From contig JAQBQD010000210.1 of NCBI GenBank assembly GCA_028287185.1, forward strand, positions 1-41,442: a stretch of 41,442 nucleotides of DNA, given 5' to 3'. This DNA comes from Gemmatimonadota bacterium. Lineage in GTDB: Bacteria; Gemmatimonadota; Gemmatimonadetes; Longimicrobiales; Longimicrobiaceae. The notes under the pieces were generated by a model. The model was not told where the DNA came from. It ran no database searches and was given only the letters and a program-made list of their open reading frames with translations. This document shows, in pieces, positions 17,024 to 25,785 of the stretch. Both the position numbers and the translations under genes were made by a program. Numbering within the stretch: position 1 is the first letter of the stretch; each line of letters starts with the position of its first letter.

Positions 17024-17955
17024 GCCACGACGAGACGATGGACCTGCTGGACGACTTCGTCGCCGGCGAGCTCGGGGATGCCGACCGCGAGCGGGTCTCC
17101 GCCCACCTGGCGGCTTGCGACGCCTGCCGCGCAGACGCCGACGCGCTGCGGGCCCTGCTGGCCGATGCCGCCGCGCTGCCTCGGGGAATCGCCCCCGGGC
17201 GCGACCTGTGGGCGGACATCGCGCCCCGGTTGCAGCCTCGCGCGCCCGGCGACGGCGATGCTACGGCCGACATCAAGGTGATCCCCCTCTTCCCGCGCGG
17301 AGGCCGGACGCCGCGCTGGCTCCTGGCCGCCGCGGCGGTGGTGCTGGTGGCCGTCTCCTCCGCCGTGACCGCGCGCATGGTTCGCCGCGGTGAGCAGGTG
17401 GCGGTGGGCGGCGCGCTCCCGCGCGTGACGGTGGAGCGCGGAAGCCCGGTGTCTACCGCAGGCACCCGGCCGATCGGAGTCGGCACGCCGGATCCGGCTT
17501 CCGCGCAGAATCCAGCCCCTGGCCCGTCGGCCGAGCCCTCCTCTGCGCCCGTTGGTGGATCGACGGTCGATGGGCGGATGGCTGGTGGACGGACGGTCGA
17601 CGGAGGCACGGAGACCGTGCGTCCGCAGGCGGCGGGGGCGGCGCTCGCCTCCAACCGGCGGACGGGCGCGCAGGGGACCGTGGTGAACGCGACGGCGCTC
17701 GCTGCCTTCCGGCCGGCGGAGCGCGAGTACCGGCGCGCCGCAGACGACCTGGAGGGGCTGCTGCGCGCGCAGCGCAGCCGCATGGCGCCCGAGACGGCGG
17801 CCACGCTCGACCGCAACCTGCGCATCATCGACCGAGCCATCCGCGAGTCGCGGGCGGCGCTGCTGAAGGACCCCAACAACCGCGAGCTCACGCAGATGCT
17901 GTCCGGGGTCTACGACACCAAGATCCAGACCCTGCAGCGCGCGGTGCAGCTCTGA
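17020..17955 (+). CDS. Membrane anti-sigma factor with zinc-binding (ZAS/zf-HC2) domain
   Basis: A 311-residue single-pass membrane protein that should hold the preceding sigma factor inactive. The N-terminal ZAS motif is HLAACDACRADAD (H-x3-C-x2-C). A membrane helix, PRWLLAAAAVVLVAVSSAVTA, follows at about residues 98-118. The periplasmic part has a low-complexity Pro/Ser/Gly linker and a helical end (REYRRAADDLEGLLRAQ, LDRNLRIIDRAIRESRAAL) that looks like a sensing or interaction segment. Bases 17560-17610, in the linker, carry GGTGGATCGACGG-type low-complexity DNA also seen between genes, suggesting repeat spread into coding sequence. Confidence 0.92.
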   Translation: MSHDETMDLLDDFVAGELGDADRERVSAHLAACDACRADADALRALLADAAALPRGIAPGRDLWADIAPRLQPRAPGDGDATADIKVIPLFPRGGRTPRWLLAAAAVVLVAVSSAVTARMVRRGEQVAVGGALPRVTVERGSPVSTAGTRPIGVGTPDPASAQNPAPGPSAEPSSAPVGGSTVDGRMAGGRTVDGGTETVRPQAAGAALASNRRTGAQGTVVNATALAAFRPAEREYRRAADDLEGLLRAQRSRMAPETAATLDRNLRIIDRAIRESRAALLKDPNNRELTQMLSGVYDTKIQTLQRAVQL

Positions 17956-18014
17956 CGAGATGGACCGACCGGCATGACGGCGAGCATCATCCCCAACATA
18001 CGAACGGAGCGACG

Positions 18015-18998
18015 ATGAACGGCAGACATTGGGCGGCGGCCGCGGTGGCCGTCGCGCTGGCGGCGGGCAGCCTGGCGGCGCAGGAGCACGTGGACCGGCG
18101 CCTGGCCACGGGCGCCGCGGGCGTGGTGGACGTGAGCAACGTCTCCGGCAGCGTGCACGTGGTGGGGTGGAACCGCAACGAGGTGCAGGTGACGGGCCAG
18201 CTGGGCCGCGGCGTGGAGCGCCTGGACCTGGCAGAGGAGGGCGGACGCGTGGTGGTGCGGGTGGTGCTGCCGCGCTGGAGCATGCACACCGAGGACAGCG
18301 AGATCGAGGTGCGCGTGCCGTGGGGCAAGGACGTGGAGGTGCACACGGTGAGCGCCGATGCCTCGGTGAGCGGCGTCACCGGGCGGGCGGGCGTGCAGTC
18401 GGTGAGCGGCGAGGTGCGCATCGAGGGCCGCCCCCGCGAGGTGATGGCCTCCACCAAGAGCGGCGACCTGATGGTGAGCGCGCAGACGGAGCGGGTGAAG
18501 GCCGAGTCGGTGAGCGGCGGCGTGACGGTGGCGGGCGCGGTGCGCGGGCTGGCGGACGTGTCCAGCGTGAGCGGCGACGTGAGCCTGGCGGCCACCGCGG
18601 GCGAGGCGCACGTGTCCACCGTGAGCGGCGAGATCCGGGTCGAGGCGGTGTCGGGCCGCGCCGAGGTGAACACGGTGAGCGGCGACGTGAGCCTGGTCGG
18701 CCACCGCATCCAGGCCGACGTGCGCACCGTCTCGGGCGACGTGCGCATCGAGGGCGACCTGGACCCCGCGGGCAGCAGCCAGGTGAACACACACAGCGGC
18801 GACGTGACGCTCACGGTGGCCCGCGGCACGGGCGCGCAGGTGGAGTTCAACACCTTCAGCGGCGACGTGTCGGGCGACGTGCCCGGCGGGATGCGGATGA
18901 GCGGCTCGTCCCGCGCGCAGCACCTGGAGGTGGGCCGCGGCGGCGCGCGGGTGATGGTGCACACCTTCAGCGGCGACCTTCAGATCCAGGGCGCATGA
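18015..18998 (+). CDS. Secreted DUF4097 beta-helix protein (first of two)
   Basis: A 327-residue exported protein of the DUF4097 (putative adhesin/bactofilin-like beta-strand repeat) family. The signal peptide is AAAAVAVALAAGSLAAQ. About 12 rungs of roughly 20 residues repeat the pattern V-x-x-V-S-G-x-V, for example VQSVSGEVRIEG, AESVSGGVTVAG, VSSVSGDVSLAA and VNTVSGDVSLVG. This predicts a right-handed beta-helix facing the periplasm or cell surface. GGAG lies eight bases before the ATG. It follows the sigma/anti-sigma pair by 59 bp and is probably in their regulon. Confidence 0.92.
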   Translation: MNGRHWAAAAVAVALAAGSLAAQEHVDRRLATGAAGVVDVSNVSGSVHVVGWNRNEVQVTGQLGRGVERLDLAEEGGRVVVRVVLPRWSMHTEDSEIEVRVPWGKDVEVHTVSADASVSGVTGRAGVQSVSGEVRIEGRPREVMASTKSGDLMVSAQTERVKAESVSGGVTVAGAVRGLADVSSVSGDVSLAATAGEAHVSTVSGEIRVEAVSGRAEVNTVSGDVSLVGHRIQADVRTVSGDVRIEGDLDPAGSSQVNTHSGDVTLTVARGTGAQVEFNTFSGDVSGDVPGGMRMSGSSRAQHLEVGRGGARVMVHTFSGDLQIQGA

Positions 18999-19147
18999 GG
19001 CTGGCGTTCGGAGCCTTTCCGCACCACCTCCGACGCACGAAGTCGGTGATCGGGATCGGTTGGTCGGTTGATGGGAAGAACGAGATGGATGCGGTGCCGC
19101 GAATGGGATGGATGTGCCCTGAGCAACCAGTGACCAGCGGGGATGCG

Positions 19148-20209
19148 ATGAGCGGACGTGGATGGATGGGGCGGGCCGCCTTCGTGGCTGCGCTGCTGCC
19201 GCTGGCGGTGGCGGCGGGCGGCGGGCGGGCGGCGGCGCAGCGCTTTGCGGTGGGCGGTCCCCGGGTGGCGTTCTACAACCTGGCGGGCGAGGTGCGCGTG
19301 GAGCCGGGCACCGGCGCCGACGTGGTGGTGGAGGTCACGCGCGGTGGCAGCGATGCGGGCAGCCTGCGCGTGGAGCGCGTGCGCACGGGCGACTACGACG
19401 CCGTGCGCGTGGTGTATCCCGACCGGCGCATCGTGTACGAGCGCGGCGGGCGCATGGGCAGCACCACCGTGCACGTGCGCGGCGACGGCAGCTTCGGGTA
19501 CGGGCACGGCGACTCGCGCGAGTTCACGGTGGCCGGATGGGGAACGGGCACGCACGCCTGGGCCGACGCCCGCGTGCTGGTGCCGGCGGGCCGCACCGTG
19601 GCCATCCACCAGGCCGTCGGCAGCGTGACGGTGGCCAACGTGAACGGGGAGCTTCGCGTGCGCACCGCGTCGGCCCGCGTGAGCACCCGCGACACGCGCG
19701 GAACCCTGGACGTGGACGTGGGCTCCGGCGGCGTGGAGGTGGACGGCGCCACCGGCAGCGTGAAGGTGGATGCCGGCTCCGGCGGCGTGCGCGTGAGCCG
19801 CGTCCACGGCGGCGAGCTGAACGTGGACACCGGCAGCGGCGGCGTCACCGGCGCCGACGTGCAGGTGGGCACCCTGGCCGTGGACGTGGGCAGCGGCGGC
19901 GTGGCGCTGGACGACGTGACGGCGGATGAGGTGAAGGTGGACGCCGGCAGCGGCTCGGTGCGCCTGGGCCTGCGCGGCGACGCCCGCTCGGTGCGGCTCG
20001 AGAGCGGCTCCGGCGGCATTCGCCTGGCCGTGCCCGAAAGCTTCGGCGCGCGGGTGAGCATCGACACCGGCAGTGGCGGCATCCACCTGAACGTGCCCGT
20101 GCAGGCACGCCGCTCCGAGCGCTCGCACCTGGAGGGCACCATCGGCGACGGCCGCGGCACGCTGTCGATCGAAACCGGCTCCGGCGGCGTCACCATCGAA
20201 CGCAGCTGA
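19148..20209 (+). CDS. Secreted DUF4097 beta-helix protein (second of two)
   Basis: A 353-residue paralogue-like protein. The signal peptide is GRAAFVAALLPLAVAAGGGRAAAQ. The N-terminal half is a beta domain (VAFYNLAGEVRVEPGTGADVVVEV). The C-terminal half has eight rungs built on G-S-G-G-V/I, for example VDVGSGGVEVDG, VDAGSGGVRVS, VDTGSGGVTG and LESGSGGIRLA. The start MSGRGWMGRAA is chosen because the signal peptide follows; an earlier ATG at 19084 would add non-signal residues. A 150-bp gap separates it from the first DUF4097 gene, so it may have its own promoter. Confidence 0.9.
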   Translation: MSGRGWMGRAAFVAALLPLAVAAGGGRAAAQRFAVGGPRVAFYNLAGEVRVEPGTGADVVVEVTRGGSDAGSLRVERVRTGDYDAVRVVYPDRRIVYERGGRMGSTTVHVRGDGSFGYGHGDSREFTVAGWGTGTHAWADARVLVPAGRTVAIHQAVGSVTVANVNGELRVRTASARVSTRDTRGTLDVDVGSGGVEVDGATGSVKVDAGSGGVRVSRVHGGELNVDTGSGGVTGADVQVGTLAVDVGSGGVALDDVTADEVKVDAGSGSVRLGLRGDARSVRLESGSGGIRLAVPESFGARVSIDTGSGGIHLNVPVQARRSERSHLEGTIGDGRGTLSIETGSGGVTIERS

Positions 20210-20270
20210 CCGGGGCCGCGCTGCGGATACCCGGCTGGGACGCAGGCGGAGGCCCGGCGCCGGCATCCGC

Positions 20271-20299
20271 CCGCGGGTTGGAACCCCGGGGCTGCACGG
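20271..20299. repeat. REP-like dispersed element, copy 3 (short)
   Basis: CGGGTTGGAACCCC followed by GGGGCTGCACGG, nearly the same as copy 2 at 14484-14509 (CCGGTTGGAAACCCGG then CGCTGCCGG). The second, CAAAG-linked hairpin of copies 1 and 2 is missing. Confidence 0.45.
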
Positions 20300-20403
20300 C
20301 CATCCGCCCCGCCGCGATCGCCGCGCACACGGCGAGAATTGGGCGGTGCGATGGTTCGGCGTGGAGGGATGCCGGCCGATCGTGATCGTCGATCGAAAAG
20401 CAA

Positions 20404-20435
20404 GAGGGGCGGCACCCAGCCGGGCGCCGCCCCTC
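20404..20435 (-). terminator. Convergent (bidirectional) hairpin terminator
   Basis: GAGGGGCGGC (20404-20413) pairs with GCCGCCCCTC (20426-20435). Read on the minus strand it is followed by TTGCTTTTCG, a fair T-run, so it probably ends the GGDEF gene. On the plus strand the tail is GTCTTCTC, so it may also serve the DUF4097 transcript. Confidence 0.7.
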
Positions 20436-20527
20436 GTCTTCTCGCCGTCTCGCCGTCGATCAATCACCCGAACCCCGTCATCGGCACACGACCGTCGACG
20501 CGGTTCTGTGGTGGGATTCGGTCCCGC

Positions 20528-21685
20528 CTACCTGGGCAGGCGCGCCATGGCGGCGGCGACGAACGCGTCGGCGGGGCTCTCCATCTCGCTCCAGGTGCAG
20601 GTGCGGATGTCGCCCACGCCGGCGGTTCCGCGCACCTCGTCCAGCGAGGCGCCGGCGCGCTCCAGCAGGCCGGCGGCCAGGCGGTCCAGCCACCCGGTGT
20701 CCACCACGCCGATGCCGTCGGGGTCGGGCGGCAGAAGCGACGCGGCGCCGAAGCTGAGACGCAGCGGCACGTGGCGGCCGGCGCTCTCCACGCCCATCTG
20801 GTCAGTCTGCTCGCACAGGCGCCGCGCCAGCTTCAGGGCGCCGCCGGCGGGGGTGTCGGGAAGGACGACGAGGAACTCGTCCGGCCCCCAGCGGCCCACG
20901 ATGTCGGTGTCGCGCACCCAGAAGCGGAGCATGCGCGCCACCGCGTGCAGCGCCAGGTCGCCCGCGCCCGAGCCGTGCTGGCGGTTCACCTCGGCGAACG
21001 CGTCCACGTCCGCGCGCAGCAGCGAGCACGCCTCGCCCCGCCGCGCCGACGAGCGCAGGCTCTGGCGCAGGCGGCGCAGCACGAAGGCGCGCGAGGGCAG
21101 CTCGCCCACGCGGCCGCCGCTGGTCATGGCCTGCAGCAGCGCGCCCTCGAGCGCCGTGGCGGCCGTCTCCATCAGCAGCGCGGGGATCTCCGGGTCCTGC
21201 GCCAGTGGGCCGCGCACGTCCAGATACAGGGCGCCCACCGCGCGGGTGCCCAGGCGCAGCGGCATCGCGATCCCGTGCTCCGTCCACAGCGCGTTGGAGC
21301 GCACGGCCTGCAGCGACGCCGCGCGCACGGCCGGCGGCAGCGCGTCCAGCGGCGACCCCGGCTGCGCGCCGCCCGTGGAGGCGCGCACCACCAGCGGTCG
21401 GTCGGTGAGCGCCACGTCGCCGCGCGTGGTCATCCACCCCTCCACCTCGGCCGTCAGCTCGTCCAGGTCCGCGTCCGCGTAGGCCGCCACGAAGGCGCGC
21501 TCGGTGCCGAACGCCAGGCAGGCGTGACGCAGCAGCGCCGCGAACAGGTCGTCGGGCGTCTGGATGCGGAACAGGTCGGGCACGCCGCGCAGCAGGCGGC
21601 GCATGGCCTCGGCGCGCTGCTCGGGGGGAAGCGCTGGCGCCTCGCGGGCGGAGGCGTCCGCGGGCTGGACGCTGGAGAAAGGCAT
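20528..21685 (-). CDS. GAF-like plus GGDEF-domain protein with degenerate GPDEF signature
   Basis: A 385-residue cytoplasmic protein. Residues about 30-205 resemble a GAF-type sensor (GTERAFVAAYADADLDELTAEVEGW, NALWTEHGIAMPLRLGTRAVGALYLDVRG). The C-terminal domain is of the diguanylate-cyclase type: RSSARRGEACSLLRADVDAFAEVNRQHGSGAGDLALHAVARML, then RWGPDEFLVVLP. The active-site loop is GPDEF (residues 267-271) where GGDEF is usual. Loss of the second Gly can reduce or abolish cyclase activity, so it may be a c-di-GMP or GTP sensor. The start is uncertain: ATG at 21685 is taken, with no strong ribosome site. Confidence 0.85.
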   Translation of the reverse strand: MPFSSVQPADASAREAPALPPEQRAEAMRRLLRGVPDLFRIQTPDDLFAALLRHACLAFGTERAFVAAYADADLDELTAEVEGWMTTRGDVALTDRPLVVRASTGGAQPGSPLDALPPAVRAASLQAVRSNALWTEHGIAMPLRLGTRAVGALYLDVRGPLAQDPEIPALLMETAATALEGALLQAMTSGGRVGELPSRAFVLRRLRQSLRSSARRGEACSLLRADVDAFAEVNRQHGSGAGDLALHAVARMLRFWVRDTDIVGRWGPDEFLVVLPDTPAGGALKLARRLCEQTDQMGVESAGRHVPLRLSFGAASLLPPDPDGIGVVDTGWLDRLAAGLLERAGASLDEVRGTAGVGDIRTCTWSEMESPADAFVAAAMARLPR

Positions 21686-21920
21686 GGAGATGATGGGCAG
21701 GGGAGGGCCCGCGCGCCCCAGGGGACGCCGGGCGTGCGGCTGGATCGTCCGAAAACCCATCATGAGCGGCAACCGGCGTGCCGTGGCCGGCGATCGGTGC
21801 AACCCTTTACGGCCGTGAAGGATGGCGGATTCCGACGGGCCGGTCGCTCGGCGCGTGCGTTCCCGACGGGGAACGCCGCCGTCCCGCATCGGGAACGTCC
21901 GGCTCGCGGCGGGCCCTCCG

Positions 21921-23117
21921 TCAGCGGCTCAGGAACTCGCCCACGGGCGCCAGCGTCTCGATGTGCTCGCAGCAGATCTTGAACGTCGCCAGCAGCGGCA
22001 CGGCGATGAACACGCCGGGCACGCCCCACAGCTCGTACCACAGCGCAAGCCCGATGAGGATGGCCACGGGGTTCAGCGTCAGCCGCCGCCCCAGCACCGC
22101 GGGCGAGACGAAGTTGGCCTGGATGAAGTCGATGGCCAGGTATCCCCCCGGCACCAGCAGCGCCTGGCCCAGCGGCTGGAAGGTGGCGAGCCCCGCGACG
22201 GCCAGCACCGCCAGCATCGTCGCCGCGCCGATGTAGGGGATGAACTCCAGCAGACCGGCCAGCACGCCCCACAGCACGGGGTTGGGCATCCCCAGGCCCC
22301 ACATCAGCAGCGCCACCGCCGTGCCCAGCCCCAGGTTGAGCACGGCCAGGGTGAGGAGGTACGCCGAGACGGAGCTTTCCATCTGGCGCGCCATCCGCAC
22401 GGCGGTCTTCTTGTCGTTCAGGTTGGGCAGCACGCCCACCAGCTTCTGCAGGAACAGGTCGCCCGCGGCCAGCAGGAAGTAGAGCATGATGAGCACCTCC
22501 ATTGCCGCCACCGCCAGCGACTGCGTGGTGCCGAACAGGCGCTCGCTGAGGGACGGGCCCTTCACCACCACCTCGCGCGTGCCGCCCGGGCTGGGTCCCA
22601 CGCTGGTGGCGCGGTCCACCTGGTCGGCGGCGCGGCTCACCTGCTCCACGGGGCGGCGGATGCTGCGCAGGCGCTTCATGGTGCTCTGCAGCGACGTCGG
22701 ACCCTTGCCCACCCACTCCTGCACCGGGTCGGTGAGCTGGTACACGCCCGCCGACATGGCGCCCAGCATCCCCACGATGATGAGCGCGGCCCCCAGCGGC
22801 GGCGCCACGTGCACCCGCTTGAGGGCGCGGATGAGGGGGCTGAACAGCAGGTTCAGCAGCAGCGCGAAGGCGATGGGCAGAAAGAAGTCGCGCCCCACCC
22901 GCAGCGCGTAGAACACCGCCAGCACCGACAGCACCGTCACCCCCAGCGACTGCGCGCCGCGCCCGTGCAGCGCGCGCTCCAGCTTGCCCGCGTCCGGCGG
23001 CGGGGAATCGGGCCCGGGCGCCGGCGCGTCGGCGTGGGGGTCCACGTCCGGCTCCATCACCGAGCCCTCTTCGGGGTGCAGCGGCGGCTCGTCCTCGGCG
23101 TGCGGATCGCGGGTCAT
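21921..23117 (-). CDS. AI-2E family (PerM/DUF20) membrane transporter
   Basis: A 398-residue inner-membrane protein. After an acidic, Pro-rich N-terminus of about 50 residues come the family helices SLGVTVLSVLAVFYALRVGRDFFLPIAFALLLNLLFSPLIRAL and PLGAALIIVGMLGAM. A long loop with amphipathic helices follows, then VLIMLYFLLAAGDLFLQKLVGVLPNLNDKKTA and the C-terminal conserved block LWGVLAGLLEFIPYIGA with DFIQANFVSPAVLGRRLTLNPVAILIGLALWYELWGVPGVFIAVPLLA. Members include TqsA and Na+/H+ antiporters, so the substrate is open. AGGA precedes the ATG. Confidence 0.95.
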   Translation of the reverse strand: MTRDPHAEDEPPLHPEEGSVMEPDVDPHADAPAPGPDSPPPDAGKLERALHGRGAQSLGVTVLSVLAVFYALRVGRDFFLPIAFALLLNLLFSPLIRALKRVHVAPPLGAALIIVGMLGAMSAGVYQLTDPVQEWVGKGPTSLQSTMKRLRSIRRPVEQVSRAADQVDRATSVGPSPGGTREVVVKGPSLSERLFGTTQSLAVAAMEVLIMLYFLLAAGDLFLQKLVGVLPNLNDKKTAVRMARQMESSVSAYLLTLAVLNLGLGTAVALLMWGLGMPNPVLWGVLAGLLEFIPYIGAATMLAVLAVAGLATFQPLGQALLVPGGYLAIDFIQANFVSPAVLGRRLTLNPVAILIGLALWYELWGVPGVFIAVPLLATFKICCEHIETLAPVGEFLSR

Positions 23118-23340
23118 CGGTGTCCTGGCGGCGGGTGCGTGCGGCGGCGGGCGCCGCGGCACGCATCCAGAAGAAGAATCGTGCCGGGACCTTTCCGCAA
23201 CTCGACGGGCGGATGGAGCGGGGGGGAAGTGCCGCGGGGGAGCGGCGCGATCGCACGGTCTACGGGCGCATCGGCGGACGCGCACGGGCTTCGCCGGCCG
23301 CCGAGTGCGTCCTTCCGGGGGGCGGACGTCCGGCGGCGCG

Positions 23341-25785
23341 TCAGGCGTTCGCCTTCGCGAGCTCGCCCTCCCAGTAGGCCTGGAATTTCTTCCCGTGTGG
23401 AGGGACGGCCACGAAATCGGGTCCGCTGTCGACCTTCTTGGTCCGGCTTGCGATGATGGTGCCCACCAGCTTCTCGAAGCCTGCCGAGTCCAGCGAGTCG
23501 GCGAGCTTGCCGTAGCGGGCGGAGATGTGCGCGGCCAGCGCCGTGCGGTCGTCGGTCACGAAGTTGGCGCGCTGCCCGATGTCGTACGGCAGGAAGCCCG
23601 TGGAGGCGACGATCTGGCTGCGCGAGGGGGTGAGCTGGTCGTTGATCAGCACGTTGTCGGGAAGCGAGTCGATGACGGGCTTCATCAGCCCCTGCGAGTT
23701 GCTCCGGGCCTTCGCCAGGACGGCGTCGAACGCCTTGAGGGCCTTCGCTTCCTCCTCCGTGAGCCCCACGTCCTTGAGCTTGGGGGTGTACTCGCCGTAG
23801 GCCCGGCACGCGGCGGCGAAGCCCTTGATCTGCTTCACCTGCTCCGGCTTCGCATCCTCGTCCAGGGGATGCGCCGCTCTCATCAGATCGTGGTGCGCGT
23901 TCCAGACCCTGCTGAACTCCATGTAGTCCAGGTTCCCGGAAGGCAGCGCCCCGACGAGGCCGAGGGCGTCGAACAGCTGGTCGTCGTGGGCCTCCATCTC
24001 CTCGCGGGTGGCCGCCACCTCCGGGGCCAGGCGGAAGGCGGTGGCGCCCACGATCTTCAGGGTGTCGTCCCCCGACCGCAGGCCGATGGTGGTGTCGCCC
24101 TTCTCGGTGAAGCGCCGGCTCACGTCCTTCTCAGGCACCAGGTCGTCCAGGAACTTGTTGAACAGGGCGAAGTTGCCGGGGCCCTGGCCCTGGGCGTAGA
24201 CCATGATGTCGCCCTCCACGGCGGCCTTCCCCACCGTCACCTTGACCCCTTTCGCCGTCTCCTCCACGGCGCCCGAGCGGCCGAAGTGGATCCCCTCGAA
24301 CCGGGTGGAATCCTTGCGGAACAGCTCCAGGGCGCCCTTGAAGATCTCCTCCTCCTGGTTCTCGTACAGCCCGTCGAGGATGGCGTCCGCCTTGTCCGTC
24401 TCCTTCTTCAAGTCGATCTTCGCGATGTCGCGCTGGTCGGGGGTGAGCGAGCGCAGGTACGCGAGGTAGGCCGCGTAGTTGAAGAAGCCCGGCAGGAACT
24501 TGGGGCCGGTGCTGCCCACGATCCAGTGCACCTTGTAGCCTAGCTTCAGCGCGTCGAAGGCCACGTCGATCCCGCCGTTGGCGCCGGAGAGCACCACGGT
24601 GATGGCGCCGGGGTCGCCGCCCTCCGCCACCTCCACGCCCGCCTCGGTCTTCTTCAGCCGGTGCGAGACCTGGGTGAACACGTCCATGTCCATGATGCGC
24701 CGGTCGGGGCCCACCTGGCCGCCGTGCCTGGCGATCTTCTCGGCGCCGACGCCGGCGGGCGGGATGTGCTCGCCCACGCCGATGCCGGCGACCACCTCCT
24801 GCGCGTACACGGGCGCGTCGCGGTCTTCCACGGTGATCGCGTAGAAGCCGCCCGCGTCGGCCTCCTCGCGGTCCAGGGCCGTCACCTTGGCGTAGATGCG
24901 GGGGATGCCGGCCCTGGCCAGCACCATCTCCACCAGCTTCGAGAACTTGCCGCGCTCCAGCCAGCGGTCGTCGATCGCCGTCTCGCCCAGGAACTGGAGC
25001 ATGGGGGTGATCATGTGCGCCGGGTGCGCGACCACTCCCGGGCCCCGCTGCCCGCCCCAGGGCTGGTCGGTGCCGATGATGACCGCCTCGTCGCGCTCGA
25101 AGCGCTGCGTCGCCAGGTAGTAGGCGATGCTGGCCCCGGCGCCCAGGAAGGCCACCCGGTACGAGGTCTTGCCGGCGTCCGTCCGCTCGGCGAGCAGCTT
25201 CTTCACCTGCTCCCGCTCCTGCCGCGCCTCCTCCTCCTGCGCCTCGATGCGGCTCTCCTCCACCTCCGGCTCCACGGTGCCGTCGTCGCGGGTCACCGTG
25301 CGCTTCTCCTCGCGCTTCAGCGGCTGCGCCTGCTTGCGGATGTAGCTGTACAGCAGCATCAGGTGCTGCTCGTCCTCCAGGTCGATCACGCCGTAGTCCA
25401 GCGGCGACACGGTCAGCCCCGACAGCCCGTAGATGAACTCCGTCTCCGTCAGCGGCGGCTCCAGCTTCTCCCGCTCCTCCAGCGCCCGCAGCTTGTCGTG
25501 GATCACGTCCACGTGGTTGCCCTGGTAGTTCACGTAGGTCCGCTTCCGCTGGACCTGCCGGGCCGGCGCCGATGGACGGCTCGCCGCGAGCATCCGCCCC
25601 ACGGCGCGGTTCCCGATCTGGCGCTGGAGCTGGAGGATGGCTTCGGGACGCAGTGCGCGCGGGTCGGGCAGGGTCCGCTGCAGCGCACCGGGCGCGGCGG
25701 CGAAGCCGTGTGCCTCCGGCGCCGGGGCCGCGGCGCGGGACGGCTGGGCGGTCAGGGGACCGGGCTGGTGCGAGGGCTCCTTCAC
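23341..25785 (-). CDS. Large flavoprotein-like protein with eCIS-associated N-terminal signature
   Basis: An 814-residue protein. Residues 1-80 are Pro/Ala-rich and contain ILQLQRQIGNRAVGRML (residues 50-66), the LQR-x-x-GNRAV-x-R-L signature I know from DUF4157 and other eCIS-associated proteins. Two nucleotide-binding folds follow. One begins YRVAFLGAGASIAYYLA (Gly motif 215-220) with PWGGQRGPGVVAHPAHMITPMLQF, like N-hydroxylating or Baeyer-Villiger flavin monooxygenases. The other is VVLSGANGGIDVAFDALKLGYKVHWIVGS (401-406). A helical C-terminal third is unassigned. There is no DUF4157 HExxH and no signal peptide. The GTG start has no strong ribosome site. It could be an injected effector or a cytoplasmic oxidoreductase; no injection-system gene is in view. 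Confidence 0.8.
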   Translation of the reverse strand: MKEPSHQPGPLTAQPSRAAAPAPEAHGFAAAPGALQRTLPDPRALRPEAILQLQRQIGNRAVGRMLAASRPSAPARQVQRKRTYVNYQGNHVDVIHDKLRALEEREKLEPPLTETEFIYGLSGLTVSPLDYGVIDLEDEQHLMLLYSYIRKQAQPLKREEKRTVTRDDGTVEPEVEESRIEAQEEEARQEREQVKKLLAERTDAGKTSYRVAFLGAGASIAYYLATQRFERDEAVIIGTDQPWGGQRGPGVVAHPAHMITPMLQFLGETAIDDRWLERGKFSKLVEMVLARAGIPRIYAKVTALDREEADAGGFYAITVEDRDAPVYAQEVVAGIGVGEHIPPAGVGAEKIARHGGQVGPDRRIMDMDVFTQVSHRLKKTEAGVEVAEGGDPGAITVVLSGANGGIDVAFDALKLGYKVHWIVGSTGPKFLPGFFNYAAYLAYLRSLTPDQRDIAKIDLKKETDKADAILDGLYENQEEEIFKGALELFRKDSTRFEGIHFGRSGAVEETAKGVKVTVGKAAVEGDIMVYAQGQGPGNFALFNKFLDDLVPEKDVSRRFTEKGDTTIGLRSGDDTLKIVGATAFRLAPEVAATREEMEAHDDQLFDALGLVGALPSGNLDYMEFSRVWNAHHDLMRAAHPLDEDAKPEQVKQIKGFAAACRAYGEYTPKLKDVGLTEEEAKALKAFDAVLAKARSNSQGLMKPVIDSLPDNVLINDQLTPSRSQIVASTGFLPYDIGQRANFVTDDRTALAAHISARYGKLADSLDSAGFEKLVGTIIASRTKKVDSGPDFVAVPPHGKKFQAYWEGELAKANA

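Larger units (their letters stand above)
20210..20527. other. Convergent intergenic region with REP-like copy and terminator
   Basis: Lies between the 3' ends of the second DUF4097 gene and the GGDEF gene. It holds the third REP-like copy (20271-20299) and a strong hairpin (20404-20435). No gene is supported. Confidence 0.6.

Noticed and set aside
20339..23456. Long plus-strand frames opposite the GGDEF and AI-2E genes
   Set aside because: They are His/Arg/Gln-rich mirror translations of clear minus-strand families.
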